Source of the DNA: Liolophura sinensis
Taxonomy: Eukaryota; Mollusca; Polyplacophora; Chitonida; Chitonidae
Length of the DNA: 64,000 bases
Assembly (NCBI RefSeq): GCF_032854445.1
Contig: NC_088303.1
Coordinates: 33,363,501 to 33,427,500 of the forward strand
Reading direction: 5' to 3'
Position 1 is the first letter of the stretch, and every line of letters begins with the position of its first letter. Positions 36,401-45,899 of this stretch are shown here, one piece after another. A program made the translations under genes and the position numbers. The notes beneath the pieces are model-generated. The model worked only from the letters and a program-made list of their open reading frames with translations. It was not told where the DNA came from and made no database searches.

Positions 36401-39400
36401 TCCCGACATAATGCATGAGCATATATACTGTTATTCTGAAAACCTTTTCACATGTTTGCAAGGCGTTTATTTAAGCGTATTCTGAAGGCAATATTGGGTG
36501 TAGCCTGATGAAATTATACTTTTTTGAGAAGCCGTAAAATTGGGTAATCCAACCAATGCCTTTTTTTCTTTTTTGGATATTTTTAATTACCAGTATAAAA
36601 TTATTATCTGCCAGTGGCAGCAAAAAAAAAAAAAACTACGGGACCGGATGATAAAAAATTTCGTACATGCCTGTACAGGAATGTAGTAAAAAGATTAAAG
36701 TTGAGAATCTTGTTTCAATGTGGGTTTAATCCCACATGATCAGGTGCCTCAGGACCTGTGACATCAACATCAGTCAATTGTAGGCAGTGCATCAGTGGCT
36801 TTGAACCAATCATTGCTACCTTATTTCCAAAAAAAAAACAAAATGTATGGACAACATTTTATTTTGATTCTTGATTTTATCTTGGTCTGCTTGCTTAGAA
36901 CCTCCATTGTCTTGTTAGGATTATGTTTCTGCTGTGTTCTTTGCTGCGACATTGGACCATAACGTAGAAACCATAGAAGGAGGTCATAAATGGGCTGGTC
37001 ATAAACGTATTGTGAGAAATCTTCGCATTGTGAAGGCTGTGATTATGCCAGCACGACCTCAGGCTATAACTGAAAAGGTTATTAAGCTGAGTTATTAATG
37101 TCAGTGTCAAATGTTTACTTCTCCGCAGGAGCGCTAGACAAAGGCGTGTCGTGTGACGAGACAGATGGTGGTACAGACATGACGGAGACTGTTGCTAGGA
37201 TACCATCTCAGTCTGATATGTTGATATGCTACCCTACACAAGAAGGTAAGAGTTGCCTCCCCTTTATAATGTTCTCCCCCCCCCCCCCCCCAAACAGTGT
37301 AGCATTTTACCTGTAATGGGTGTTGATATTCATTTACTTCATATCAAGCCCTATCACAGATGGCTTTGTTTACGAAAAGAAGTCAGAAATTAAGAAATAT
37401 AGATGCATGTTTATACTGTAATTCTTCATCCTTTTCGCATGTTTGCAGTTTTTAGCCTATTCTGAAGGCATTATTTTGTGTTGACTAGTAAAATTATACA
37501 GTTTGTGATGCTTTGCGACTGGCCAATCCAACCGATGTAGTCTTCAAATTCAGTATGTGCTCTGTGTGTTGATCTGTCATAGGTAAAAAGCTTGAGGAAT
37601 TAGGGTAGTTGAAATGAAAAGATGACATAATTTTCATCAAAGATCTACAGCATCAGGTTTGGATTGATATTGAAAAGCCTATGAAATTGGCAGCAACATA
37701 TGCCAGACAGGGCTCTTTTTTTTTTTTTTTTTTTCTTGTAATTTTTCCGAAATCCAAAGACGTTTGTGTAACTTCATCTCACGAGAATCCATGGGAATGT
37801 AAATTTAGATTCATGTAATATTCTTACACATCATTACTATTATCATTATTGTCTTAATAAAGTCACTTAGTGCTACTTTTTCTATTTTGATTCCGTGAAT
37901 TTTGGATTTAAGGGAATATTTTGAGAATCAGATTTCCAGACTCCAGTGGAAAAGGGATGCCTGTTAGAACGTTATATTCTTACTCTTCATAGATATGACT
38001 GGAGGGGCTGAGAGGGGAGGGGATTGATTTTCCGCTGAAGATTGTACCTTTATTGCTGGGTGTAAATGCCCCCTCTTCTACTTGACCATCTACTAGCGCC
38101 TTTGCCACTGTCTGTAGCCTGGGGCTCTAAACTTTGACATACTTAGATAAGCAGAGCATCACTGGATACTAGTTATTAGTAAGGAGAATAACTTTGACTG
38201 CCAGCTGACAGGCCGAAGGAAGTGTATGATCGAACACAGCTGACAGATTTAGCTCATAGATGTTTTACACCTTTAATTAAGTAGACCTTTATTTTCATTG
38301 TTATTTGCCAAAATCAATTTCATAGGTTCACTTTAGGGGAAATCCACGACAGCGTGTTCAAAGTCGACCCTAATTCTTCTAATTTTTAGGACATACATTA
38401 GTTGTGCTGAAAGCAAAGAATTACATTTCTTTGCCATTTTTTTGGAAAAGTAAAGATATAATTATGTTGTTCGTTAGATGGACTAACCATGTGAAAAAAA
38501 GAAACTAAACATTCCTGCTACATTTGCATGTATATTGACTAAAAGGAACAGACCAAGTGTTTCAAAAATTGGAAGAATTATGTACCCTAATTCTTCTTAA
38601 ATTTGGGACAGATATTAGTGGTGTTGAAAGTTGAATAGTACATTTCCTTTCTAGCCTTTTGGAAAAGTAAAGATTAGTAAAGACTTATTGCAGACTTATT
38701 TGGCCTCTGTTTCACTAAAGGGGAAATTCATACCCTATTTTCAGACTTATAACATAAGACTGTTTCACAAAATCATATCTGTGTACAGACTTATCATGTG
38801 CAAGCTGGTAAAAAAAAAAAACTGTGACTTAACATTTACTGCCTAAAAACATGCAATTAAAATGTCATCTTGTGGTCTTCTTAATAGGTTATTATGCTTG
38901 GAGGAATCGAGACAGAGGTAGCTGGTACATAGAGGGCATCGTCCAAATCTTCATGAAGTATGCCAAAAATGAAGACATCTGTGCCATGCTCAACAGGGTA
39001 AGTTCCAGAAGTGGTCATTATTTCATTAAAAAGTGCACCAATTCGGTGGCCTCATGGTTAGAGCATCTGCCTTAAAGTCGGGAGACGCAAGATTTTTTTG
39101 TATTCGGCATAATACATCAGTGGCAGCAGCACTTGGGCAGCATGGACTCGTCCTGCTACAAGAAGACACAGTAATTTTGCGCACACCTAATGACAACTCA
39201 TCATCATATGACTGAAAAATTGTCAAGTACGACCATAAACCCCAAGCATACATATATTAATTACAAAGTGTCAGTAACACACAAGTGTTTCCAGTTGTCT
39301 GTGTCCAGCAAGGCCATTTCCAAGGAAATATCACTGCATGTCATTAGGCCCCTGCCAGAATAGGATCCATCCCAAATCAGTTGGCCAAACTTTTAAACAA

Positions 39401-39955
39401 AACATTATATTGAATTGAACCTTAGTACTAGTACATCGCTACACCATGATGACATACATGCCAAGTTTGCATTTCTGCTATTTTGTCAGAAAAAAAAGTT
39501 GTGCCAAAACTATTGATATTCATTGTTAGTAAACATTTCAAGGTCAGCATTGTATTTTAATCGTCTTCAGGAATATTTTCAATAATCCGTACAGAGTTGA
39601 AATATTTATCAGCCAACAATAATTTCAGGATGAGATGCAGGATTTACAGCAATGAGTTTATCAGTGGATACAATGAATGCTATGACCATGTGTTTGCTAT
39701 GCTATAAAAAAGCTATATTTTAAATCTCCTCCTGTTAATTCAGTCTGAAGTACACGTACCTGTGAGAAATCTTAAAATTGAGACAATGCAATAAGTTAGT
39801 ACTTCCTTTTCTCCTGATAGGTCAACCACTTAGTGTCCAAGAAGTTGTCAAAAAGTTTACACTCAGAAATGGATCAGATGACGCAGATGTCGGAATACAA
39901 GAGCACCCTACGGAAACCCCATTTTTACTTCTTCCCTGGCATCGGTAGCCAGTGA
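30318..39955 (+). CDS. CASP2: Caspase-2-like initiator caspase (9 coding exons)
   Basis: The coding exons run 30431-30565, 31074-31560, 32656-32709, 33239(or 33236)-33348, 34424-34600, 35514-35733, 37129-37245, 38888-38997 and 39821-39955. They total 1545 bases, giving 514 residues. ATG 30431 has an in-frame stop just upstream (TGA 30422). The N-terminal CARD spans about residues 1-92 and includes 'LLNILPTRGPKAFDLFCESL', very like caspase-2. A linker rich in Ser, Pro and acidic residues follows. The p20 domain has Arg in 'RIPRGNAIIL', catalytic His in 'LLSHGEEG' (about 349) and catalytic Cys in 'QACRG' (about 392). The short interdomain linker has Asp-rich 'DETDGGTD', a likely processing region. 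The p10 domain has 'RGSWYIEGIVQIF' and ends 'FYFFPGIGSQ'. All catalytic residues are present, so an active initiator caspase is expected. Exon 4's start is uncertain. Confidence 0.93.
30431..30565 (+). CDS. CASP2: Caspase exon 1, first half of CARD
   Basis: 45 codons from ATG, reading 'MDTRHKDILVTRRPELVENL' onward and ending 'SGRMVRTIQ' at the donor 'gtagagg' in phase 0. It matches the first helices of caspase-2 type CARDs. Confidence 0.9.
30690..30880 (-). mobile_element. SINE family C, reverse, in caspase intron 1
   Basis: (TTTA)n, then 'gattggtgttttacgccgta', 'ctcaagaatatttcactta', 'acggcggccagtattatgg', 'gcagagcctgggggaaaccc' and 'gagctggacttgaactcaca'. The tRNA-like 5' head is mostly missing. 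Confidence 0.88.
31074..31560 (+). CDS. CASP2: Caspase exon 2, second half of CARD and linker
   Basis: Acceptor 'ggtatccaacag' and donor 'gtaagttaaa'; 162 codons plus one base. It encodes 'HGKTPDQQAEDLLNILPTRG' and the rest of the CARD. The linker includes poly-Ser/acidic stretches and a Pro-rich 'SEPPPPYQL'. The linker is longer than in vertebrate caspase-2. Confidence 0.92.
31605..32010. repeat. Degenerate minisatellite in caspase intron 2
   Basis: The words 'ctgtgacagttg' and 'ggaaacttcc(c/t)acc' recur about ten times with irregular spacing near 25-55 bp, directly after the exon 2 donor. Confidence 0.75.
32467..32488. repeat. Poly-C tract (interrupted)
   Basis: Two C-runs separated by one T inside caspase intron 2. 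Confidence 0.85.
32656..32709 (+). CDS. CASP2: Caspase exon 3, short linker exon
   Basis: 54 bases between 'tttcacttcag' and 'gtaagtattt', phase 1 to phase 1, encoding 'DTMNKRPSTSSSHSNDMP'. Ser-rich and basic; its length is a multiple of three, so it could be skipped without a frame change. Confidence 0.8.
32885..33130. repeat. 24-bp minisatellite in caspase intron 3
   Basis: About ten tandem units near 'gtgttcacacatcttgttat'+'cagt'. The 24-bp period keeps all frames open on both strands, which produces repetitive false frames of about 60-110 codons. Confidence 0.95.
33239..33348 (+). CDS. CASP2: Caspase exon 4, start of p20 region (5' end uncertain)
   Basis: Encodes 'KLIPDSEDEGIDLTDGPVNV' and 'RCERYFYLQNYKS', ending at donor 'gtaagacatc' in phase 0. 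The strongest acceptor ('tcttctcttcttcag', exon from 33211, or from 33214 after 'tag') does not match the phase 1 left by exon 3. It would give a stop in the linker. Acceptors at 33235 or 33238 ('gtag', 'gcag') match phase and keep the frame. Alternatively an unseen small exon of 3n+2 bases precedes it. Confidence 0.7.
33595..33788. mobile_element. MITE family A, copy 5, caspase intron 4
   Basis: Left 'taattctccaaccttttcg' and right 'catatgcgaaaaggtatag' with family interior 'gcaaggtgtttatccaagc', 'gtctccaaaatcaag' and 'gctgaaagttactctttca'. Confidence 0.82.
34424..34600 (+). CDS. CASP2: Caspase exon 5, p20 with substrate-binding Arg
   Basis: 59 codons, phase 0 at both ends, acceptor 'ttttatcaccag', donor 'gtgagtacag'. 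It reads 'AYPMNRIPRGNAIILNVNEV' and 'LLTQLDFDVQVYNDIDGLTA'. The Arg of 'PRG' corresponds to the S1-pocket Arg of caspases. Confidence 0.95.
35514..35733 (+). CDS. CASP2: Caspase exon 6, catalytic His and Cys
   Basis: Acceptor with long T-run then 'ctttgcag'; donor 'gtatgg'. It encodes 'CCIIVLLSHGEEGYIFGTDG' and 'GKPKIFFVQACRG', holding both members of the catalytic dyad. It leaves phase 1. Confidence 0.97.
36428..36563. mobile_element. MITE family A, copy 6 (right end missing)
   Basis: 'ctgttattctgaaaacctt', 'catgtttgcaaggcgtttat' and 'gtattctgaaggcaata' follow the family order. It stops in a T-rich run. Confidence 0.7.
37129..37245 (+). CDS. CASP2: Caspase exon 7, p20-p10 linker and p10 start
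   Basis: Acceptor 'acttctccgcag', donor 'gtaagagttg'. The reading includes 'ALDKGVSCDETDGGTDMTET' and 'ARIPSQSDMLICYPTQE'. The acidic DETD/GGTD part is a likely self-cleavage region (inference from family). Confidence 0.94.
37274..37290. repeat. Poly-C tract, just after caspase exon 7
   Basis: A run of about 16 C starting some 30 bases downstream of the donor at 37246. Confidence 0.9.
37417..37607. mobile_element. MITE family A, copy 7, caspase intron 7
   Basis: Left 'ctgtaattcttcatcctttt' and right 'agcttgaggaattagggtag', with family interior 'tctgaaggcattattttgtg' and a shortened centre. Confidence 0.8.
38368..38680. mobile_element. MITE family E, one full and one partial copy in tandem
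   Basis: Left end 'ccctaattcttctaattttt' and right end 'caaaaattggaagaattat' bound a unit of about 215 bp. Immediately after it a second copy starts 'ccctaattcttcttaaattt', with matching 'ttagtggtgttgaaagttga', and is cut short at about 38680. The interior is unlike families A and D. Confidence 0.72.
38888..38997 (+). CDS. CASP2: Caspase exon 8, p10
   Basis: Acceptor 'cttcttaatag', donor 'gtaagttcc'. It encodes 'YYAWRNRDRGSWYIEGIVQI' and ends 'ICAMLNR' in phase 0. The 'RGSWYI' block supplies the second substrate-binding site. Confidence 0.96.
39035..39255 (+). mobile_element. tRNA-derived SINE family F, caspase intron 8
   Basis: Head 'ggcctcatggttagagcatc', then 'agtcgggagacgcaaga'. The 3' end is 'tgactgaaaaattgtcaagt', 'acgaccataaaccccaagc'. 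It shares its tail with family G and its head with the 16.74-kb copy. Confidence 0.8.
39821..39955 (+). CDS. CASP2: Caspase exon 9, C terminus and stop
   Basis: Acceptor 'tttctcctgatag'. The 44 codons read 'VNHLVSKKLSKSLHSEMDQM' and end 'HFYFFPGIGSQ' before TGA 39953-39955. The 'MSEYKSTLRK' and 'FFPG' blocks are those of caspase-2 C termini. The final codons are the first unit of a tandem array. Confidence 0.95.
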   Translation, partial: VNHLVSKKLSKSLHSEMDQMTQMSEYKSTLRKPHFYFFPGIGSQ

Positions 39956-40475
39956 CTTCAATCATGTTTCTTCCGTGTAGAATGCAGTTCGGGTACAGAG
40001 TCAACCGTAGGAATACCTAGTTTTACTTCTTCCATGGTATCTGCGGCCAGTGACTTTGTGTGACTGATTAAAATCGTGTTTCTTCCATATGCAATGCAGT
40101 TCGGGTACAAAGTCATTCTAAGGAAGACCTGTCTTTACTTATTCCATGATATCTGCAAGTCAGTGACCTTGTGTGACTGATAAAAATCATGTCTCCTCCA
40201 TGTGGAGTGGATTTTGGGGATTTGGGTACAAAGTCAACATAAGCAAGTTCCATGGTGACATTTTCTTAAGTATGAACAGCAGGTGGCTTCTTTGTGAAAT
40301 AAACCTTTGTGACAGATAAAAACTCATGTGTTTCTCCACGTTGAGTGGTGTTGGGGTACGAGTCATTTCATGGAAGCCCCATTTTTACTTCTGCTTTTGT
40401 ATCGTCAGCCAGTGACTTCATTGTGACTGGTAAAAAACAAAATTGTACTTTCTGTGTGGAATATATGAAGGAATG
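39909..40475 (+). repeat. Tandem array spanning the caspase stop codon
   Basis: About five diverged units of 100-130 bp start near 39909, 40007, 40119, 40240 and 40371. Unit 1 contains the last codons and the stop. Units 2 and 5 repeat the same coding-derived words ('ttttacttcttcc.tggtatc', 'cagccagtgacttc'). All units share the downstream words 'tgtttcttcc' and 'gggtacaaagtcaa'. Confidence 0.85.
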
Positions 40476-43360
40476 ACATATGGCTCTGTGGTATCATCGT
40501 GACTGGTAAAACCATTTTTGTTTACCATTTGGAGAACAGCTTTATAAACTCTGCCAACAGTCCTTGTTTCTTCCAGGGGGTGGAGACATACATCTTGTTT
40601 TCGATCTGTTGTGAAGATACTTGTTTTCATTGTATGTGAATCTGAAGAATGTTGGGAAGTTTTATTACTTGAAGAATCTTTTTAGTAGACTAGTGAAAAA
40701 CTGTTTTATCTTTTCATTTTCATTTACATGGAATTGAGTAAGTTCCTCATGACCTTTTTATATGCCAAGAAAACAAAGATTTGCACATGTACATTGCTGA
40801 ATCATTCAAAACATTCCCTGTGAAAAGATGGTGCTAAAGTCAACACATTTGTCATCTACATTATGACATAGAAAGATGTTTTATACCTTGTTAAAAATTT
40901 GTACAATCATCGGTGAATATTTTTCATAAACTGTCTGAATACCAAACAGCTCACTAAATGAGTTCACATCCTCCATAAAAACAACATGGGAAAATTGTGC
41001 TATGTTTTATTGTATAGCTTACATGGTTAAACACTTATAAAAATTACTAAATTAATTATTCTCATCAAGACTGAGATAAATTGAGTCTTGTCATGCACTT
41101 ATTTTTCAAATTCAATGTGTAGATCTGAGATTTCATTCTTGCTATGATCTTGGAAATTATGAATACCATTGCTTATCAAGCTGTGCTAATGGGTTGTCCT
41201 AGAAGAATCTCATTTAGCAGTGGTCTTAACTGGGTACAGAATCATCACTGGTTGATTGCTATGTGTAAATTGACTCGATTTGCAACTTGTAAAATTGGTT
41301 GGCATTAGATAATCTTCCTGAAACTCTTCCACCTCAGTTGGAACTTTCAGAAGGCTTGGAAGAGCTTTTGGAAGGAGATTAGCTCAAATCAAGTGGACAG
41401 GATATATATTTTGGAAGAAAAATAGCTCAGATGGAGTGGATTGAAGAAAAGTGCAAAGCGAGTTGTTCTCTTGATTGGTCATCGTAGACTAAGCTGAAGT
41501 TTAGGTACTTTATTTGTTGTTCACTGATGTGTGACCAAGTTTTTCTGCCTTAACCCAGGATTCCCTATCTGCACTGTAGGCCAATCAGAGTTGATTCTGT
41601 AACAAGTACCAATACTTGATTGTGGGTATTGCCTTGGACCCTGTTTTTGTCTACTCACAAAGCTCACATCCAACAGGCAAAACATTGAAACATACAAATT
41701 TGTGGACTGTTAAACCCATGGCAGAGTGTGCAATATTTTACATTGCAATTCATAAATCGATTTGTTATGAGCAAGCAGTGGATCTGAGTTCTATATTTTT
41801 TGTATACATATACGTATGGCTTGAATCTATACATGCAAGTATAAATGTCTGATGGTTTCAAAGAAATAGAGGTACTATAGTACAACATGGGTACATATGC
41901 ACGCACGCCAATCTTATTTTGAATGCAAATTGACATGTACATTAATTTTAAGCTTTATTTGACTGTATACATTGAAGATTAAAATCTTCAAGCACTGTTA
42001 AAGGAGAAATAAATAGTAATTAGAACTACATGCCATCACTGCCAGTTTGTTTTGAGGATTATATTACTTTGTATTGTTTTATTATGGTCCAGTTATAAAT
42101 TTCCATTTTTTCCCTCATTTTAATGTTGAAATCTTTTGTTTTAATCCTAATAGTCACTAAGGAACAAATTGTTTAGTAATTTTATGTATATGCAGTAAGA
42201 TTTGTCCAATTTGTTTATAATTCTAGAGTTTTGTAATTCAGATATTTTTTTATTGTTGAATGCAATGATCTTTTATATATGTCCTGTACATTTTCTTCAG
42301 TTTTGTTTTCTTCTTTCTGTCTTCTTTTTTTGCTCCTATGGTGAGGATATATAACGCATTTATTCTTGCACCAAATTTTACATATGAAGAAAATACAGTA
42401 CTGGTATCACATGAGTTTTTACTGCTCTCAGTAATTGGTAGTTAAAACACAACCCTGTAGCCTGATTAGAACAAGGGGTTATGTGTACGGAAGATCCTGC
42501 CAGTTGCTACTAATATGATATTAATTGTGTTATAAAGACAAAACAGTTTTGAAAATATTTTACAAAGTTTCTCTCAGACTGTCTGCTCTTTAAAATGCTC
42601 TTTAGGGGAAACAATACGTCCTACACTGTGGAGCCAAATTGCATCTTTTGGCTCAATTGTGTAAGATTTGATTCAATATCTCGTGCTGTATTTTTGGCTA
42701 GTGTGTAAACTTCAATCTCTAGAAAACCAAAGTTAGTTTGCCTTGAAGTGTATGGTACATTTTGTTAAACGTGTACTTGTTCATTTGCTTTTCTAAATTC
42801 ATTTGCTTTTCTAAAATTTGTCAATTTTATGCTTACGTATTACTGGCAAGTTCAAGTTTTGAATATGTACCTTAAAATTCTTTTCCTTGAGAACATTACA
42901 ATCCTTGTAAATTTGACACAACCCCATCTAAAGCATTGAGCAGTCATAGTAACATGAAAATAGTTATTTGAAGGTTTATATAATGGTGAGACACTTTCAT
43001 TCTGAAGAACTGGAATGATAGTACGATTTTGCAACTTTTAGTTTTTAACGGTGGTTGCCAACTTCATTCAAGTTATAATTCCATGATTGAACAAATTTTT
43101 TCATCATACACAAACTTGTGTAATTTGATATTGCAGAAATATATGTTGTGTAGATTTTTTTTTATGTTGCTGACAGATGCCAGGTATGTTATTCGTTCAA
43201 CTCGACACCGTCTTGTGCAGATTAATCTTCAGCTGTTCAGATATGCCTTTGCAATGAAGCCTATGCCATAACTGTTTTAATTGGTCAGTCAGCCTTGCTA
43301 TGAATGTTGCCAGTACATACTTGTATTTTTTAATTATCTGTTCGTATGTACATCACCAGA
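39956..43360 (+). other. Probable caspase 3' UTR and downstream flank
   Basis: The tandem array gives way near 40.5 kb to AT-rich DNA without recognised repeats. AATAAA occurs at 40298-40303 (inside the array) and 42008-42013; either could be used. No coding frame is convincing. Confidence 0.45.
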
Positions 43361-43366
43361 TATGTA

Positions 43367-43610
43367 ATGGCCTTGTTCATACAATATAATACATGTATTA
43401 TAATTGTTTGTTCATATGCACATTGCATGACATACATGTTATGGCCTTGTCATACAATATAATACATGTATTATAATTGTTTGTTCATATGCACATTGCT
43501 TTACATACATGTAATGGCCTTGTCATACAATATAATACATGTATTATAATTGTTTGTTCATATGCACATTGCTTGTCATACATATAATGATCTTTTTCAT
43601 ACAATATAAT
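43367..43610. repeat. Tandem repeat, about 73-bp unit
   Basis: Three and a half units beginning 'aatggccttgttcatacaat', each with 'aatacatgtattataattg' and 'ttcatatgcacattgc'. Units are more than 90% alike by eye, so the expansion is recent. A diverged remnant continues to about 43.68 kb. Confidence 0.9.
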
Positions 43611-43857
43611 ACAGGTATTACATTGCTATTCATGTATTATAATTATCTGTTCATAGAATGTAATACATGTATTGCAGTATATGTATTTGTTTGCCCTTTT
43701 TTTCCCCAACCAACCAAAGATATTGACCTCATTATGTATATCCATCAACATTTGTCTATCTCAGATTTTCGGTGTGTAAAATTTCATGGGCTGGTATATC
43801 TCATGAACAGGGTCACAGTTTTTGCTCATGGAAATATAATTTATTTTCTCACTTTAA

Positions 43858-44202
43858 AGGCAAGGAAAACACTATAATGAAGTACCAGTATATATCAGAT
43901 GAAAGACCATTAAACATTTTTGATTTATTTTTTTTTCTGAAATTTTTGAGTAAAATGGTTTTAAAACATATTCCACAGTGGTCTATATAGAGATTCAGAA
44001 ATTTAGCAGTCTGTGGTTTTAGTGGCAAAAACTTCATGTGACATTCATCTCAATATGGTCAGAAAGGGCCATGGTAAAGTGTAAGGATTCAAATTCCGTT
44101 AACTAGGTTGACAAATTTTGAAAAAATAAATCCAACTCTATATGAACAGTGTTTAATGGTCTTTCATCTTATATATACTTCACATTAGTGTTTTGTTTGC
44201 CT
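43858..44202. mobile_element. Inverted-repeat element flanked by TTAA
   Basis: TTAA at 43854-43857 and 44203-44206 bracket 345 bp. The left arm 'aggcaaggaaaacactata' continues to 'agatgaaagaccattaaaca'. The right arm is its inverse: 'gtttaatggtctttcatctt' ... 'agtgttttgtttgcct'. Arms are about 60 bp with a few mismatches. No coding frame inside. TTAA duplication is characteristic of piggyBac-type transposition; the assignment is inference. Confidence 0.8.
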
Positions 44203-44209
44203 TTAATAC

Positions 44210-44345
44210 TGTGGCAGAGCAAGCCTTTCAATCGATGGGACACACAAAGTATGGTTTCAATCCTGGCCTCGGGCAGAGAATGTTCAGGCTCTCTTGCTCT
44301 GACTCTTCATGAGGCCTTGGTAACAGTAACCAACCCGAATTCATA
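44210..44345 (+). mobile_element. SINE family B head fragment
   Basis: 'gtggcagagcaagcctttca', 'gtatggtttcaatcctggcc' (B-box-like), 'tcgggcagagaatgt' and 'ccttggtaacagtaacc' match the head of the 10.13-kb copy. The 3' half is absent. Confidence 0.55.
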
Positions 44346-44987
44346 TTGGAGCACACGTTTGGAAAATCCTGAGTGCTGATGAAAAATATGCATTAACAGG
44401 CTTTGTGATTACAAGATAGTAAATATGTCTAAGCTTGGTAAAATAGCTGTTACACCTCACGATGACGAGAATTTAAATTTTGTTCAAGTCAAAAATGGCT
44501 TTGTGCGGCTTGGCTCATGAATTCTGAGTCAACAGGCAGATGAAGTTACTGTCTACAGACACTAAATAGAACACTCAGTAGGCATTCCAACTACGTAACG
44601 AAGGTGACATCTCACCTACAGCAGGACAGCCCATGTCCCATACCGCAGATCATTTATTGTACTGTGAACCAAGAAACATTTATTCAGGACAAAACTGTCG
44701 AGTTCCGATCAGTCCCATAGTGTTGTTGTGTATGTACTACTGTACTGTAGGTACTGTGCAACTGATGCTCATCAATCACAAGGTAATTACAACTGCCATT
44801 TGTCTGGACACTGTCATCAATCAAGCTGGCAGGTAAAGGACGGGACAATAGAATTGATTTCCGTGTCTGTTGTAACCTAGATAGTGGGAGATTTGTTGAC
44901 ATGGCGAACTGCGTATGCCTAGGTATCAGTAATGCTAACAGACATGTGGAAGACGTGCTGGTAATATTTAGGGGGAACAGGTACTAC

Positions 44988-45108
44988 TGTAATTCTTCAA
45001 CATTTTCTCATGTTTGCAAGGTGTTCGTTCAGGCAAAATCTACTTACAAATGCGCATAAATTAAACTGAAAGTTGCTCTTTCATATGCGGAAACGTTGGG
45101 GAATTAGG
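44988..45108. mobile_element. MITE family A, copy 8 (internally deleted)
   Basis: Left 'ctgtaattcttcaacatttt' and right 'atgcggaaacgttggggaat' ends are kept. The centre jumps from 'ggtgttcgttcaggc' straight to 'aatgcgcataaattaaactg'. Confidence 0.8.
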
Positions 45109-45117
45109 ATGCAATGA

Positions 45118-45260
45118 AGACATTTGATTGTTGTTTATGCCCCACTCAAAAACGTTATATGACGATTGTTAGTTTTACGAGGGGAAGAAACCATAGTGAC
45201 TGGTATACCAATGATGTTTGGCAAATTACTAACATTCCCACCTGTGAAATATGCATATTA
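45118..45260 (-). mobile_element. SINE family B tail and body, reverse
   Basis: 'tgattgttgtttatgcccca', 'gttagttttacgaggggaag' and 'ccaatgatgtttggcaaatt' are the reversed family-B blocks. This accounts for the first part of an open frame running to 45534. Confidence 0.6.
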
Positions 45261-45461
45261 TATCGGTGGAAAATACGTCGCCTTCGAGGAATGTTCGTTC
45301 ATAAACGGCTACAGGAAACAGCCCGTGATTTTCACCAAGCATCTTGAACACCATTCTGCAATATATTTTATCCTTGCACAATATACATTTAAAAGCTTTT
45401 ATATCCTGGACACGTCAATGTTTGTCCTTCCCTTTCTTTTTGGTTATTTGACTGAGGTTGA

Positions 45462-45610
45462 AAGTGTTGTGTTCGAAGATGGAGGAAAGATGACAAACAA
45501 GGATTTCAACATCGACCTTCTATTCTCGCCATAACAAAGATACGCGCTTGTACTGTCATGTGATCACACAGGTTAAAACAAAACCATTAAGTGACAATTA
45601 TACCGAACTA
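45462..45610 (+). repeat. Duplicated segment, copy lacking insertions
   Basis: 'gatggaggaaagatgacaaa', 'cgaccttctattctcgcc', 'gcgcttgtactgtcatgtga' and 'gtgacaattataccgaac' align in order with 48.66-48.73, 49.00-49.04 and 49.49-49.54 kb. The two large gaps in that alignment are a SINE and a foldback element. The frame through the left part ends 'NIDLLFSP' then TAA; no family recognised. Confidence 0.8.
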
Positions 45611-45899
45611 TCTGGGTGGTCTACTGTTTCGTCTCGAGCGTATGGTAGTTACGACAGGATTATGTTGTGGATTTGGGGCACAGTTCCTTGTGGATTCTAG
45701 AGATAGGTCTTCCACTTGTAAATGTGATTCTCTGGGCTGTGCTTTTGACGTGACAGAATACAACGTCTGTCATTCCATATTGATCCATCATCTAGCTGCT
45801 AGGCCTGTTTTCTTTGCGATCTGGCGAGGTTTACACAAATCTGTTTTCAACTTGTTACCTCGGTGTGGACGTTTTACACGAACCCAGTCACCAGATTTA

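Noticed and set aside
45166-45534. 122-codon frame as a new gene
   Set aside because: Its first third is a reversed SINE and its end belongs to a duplicated non-coding-looking segment; no family recognised.
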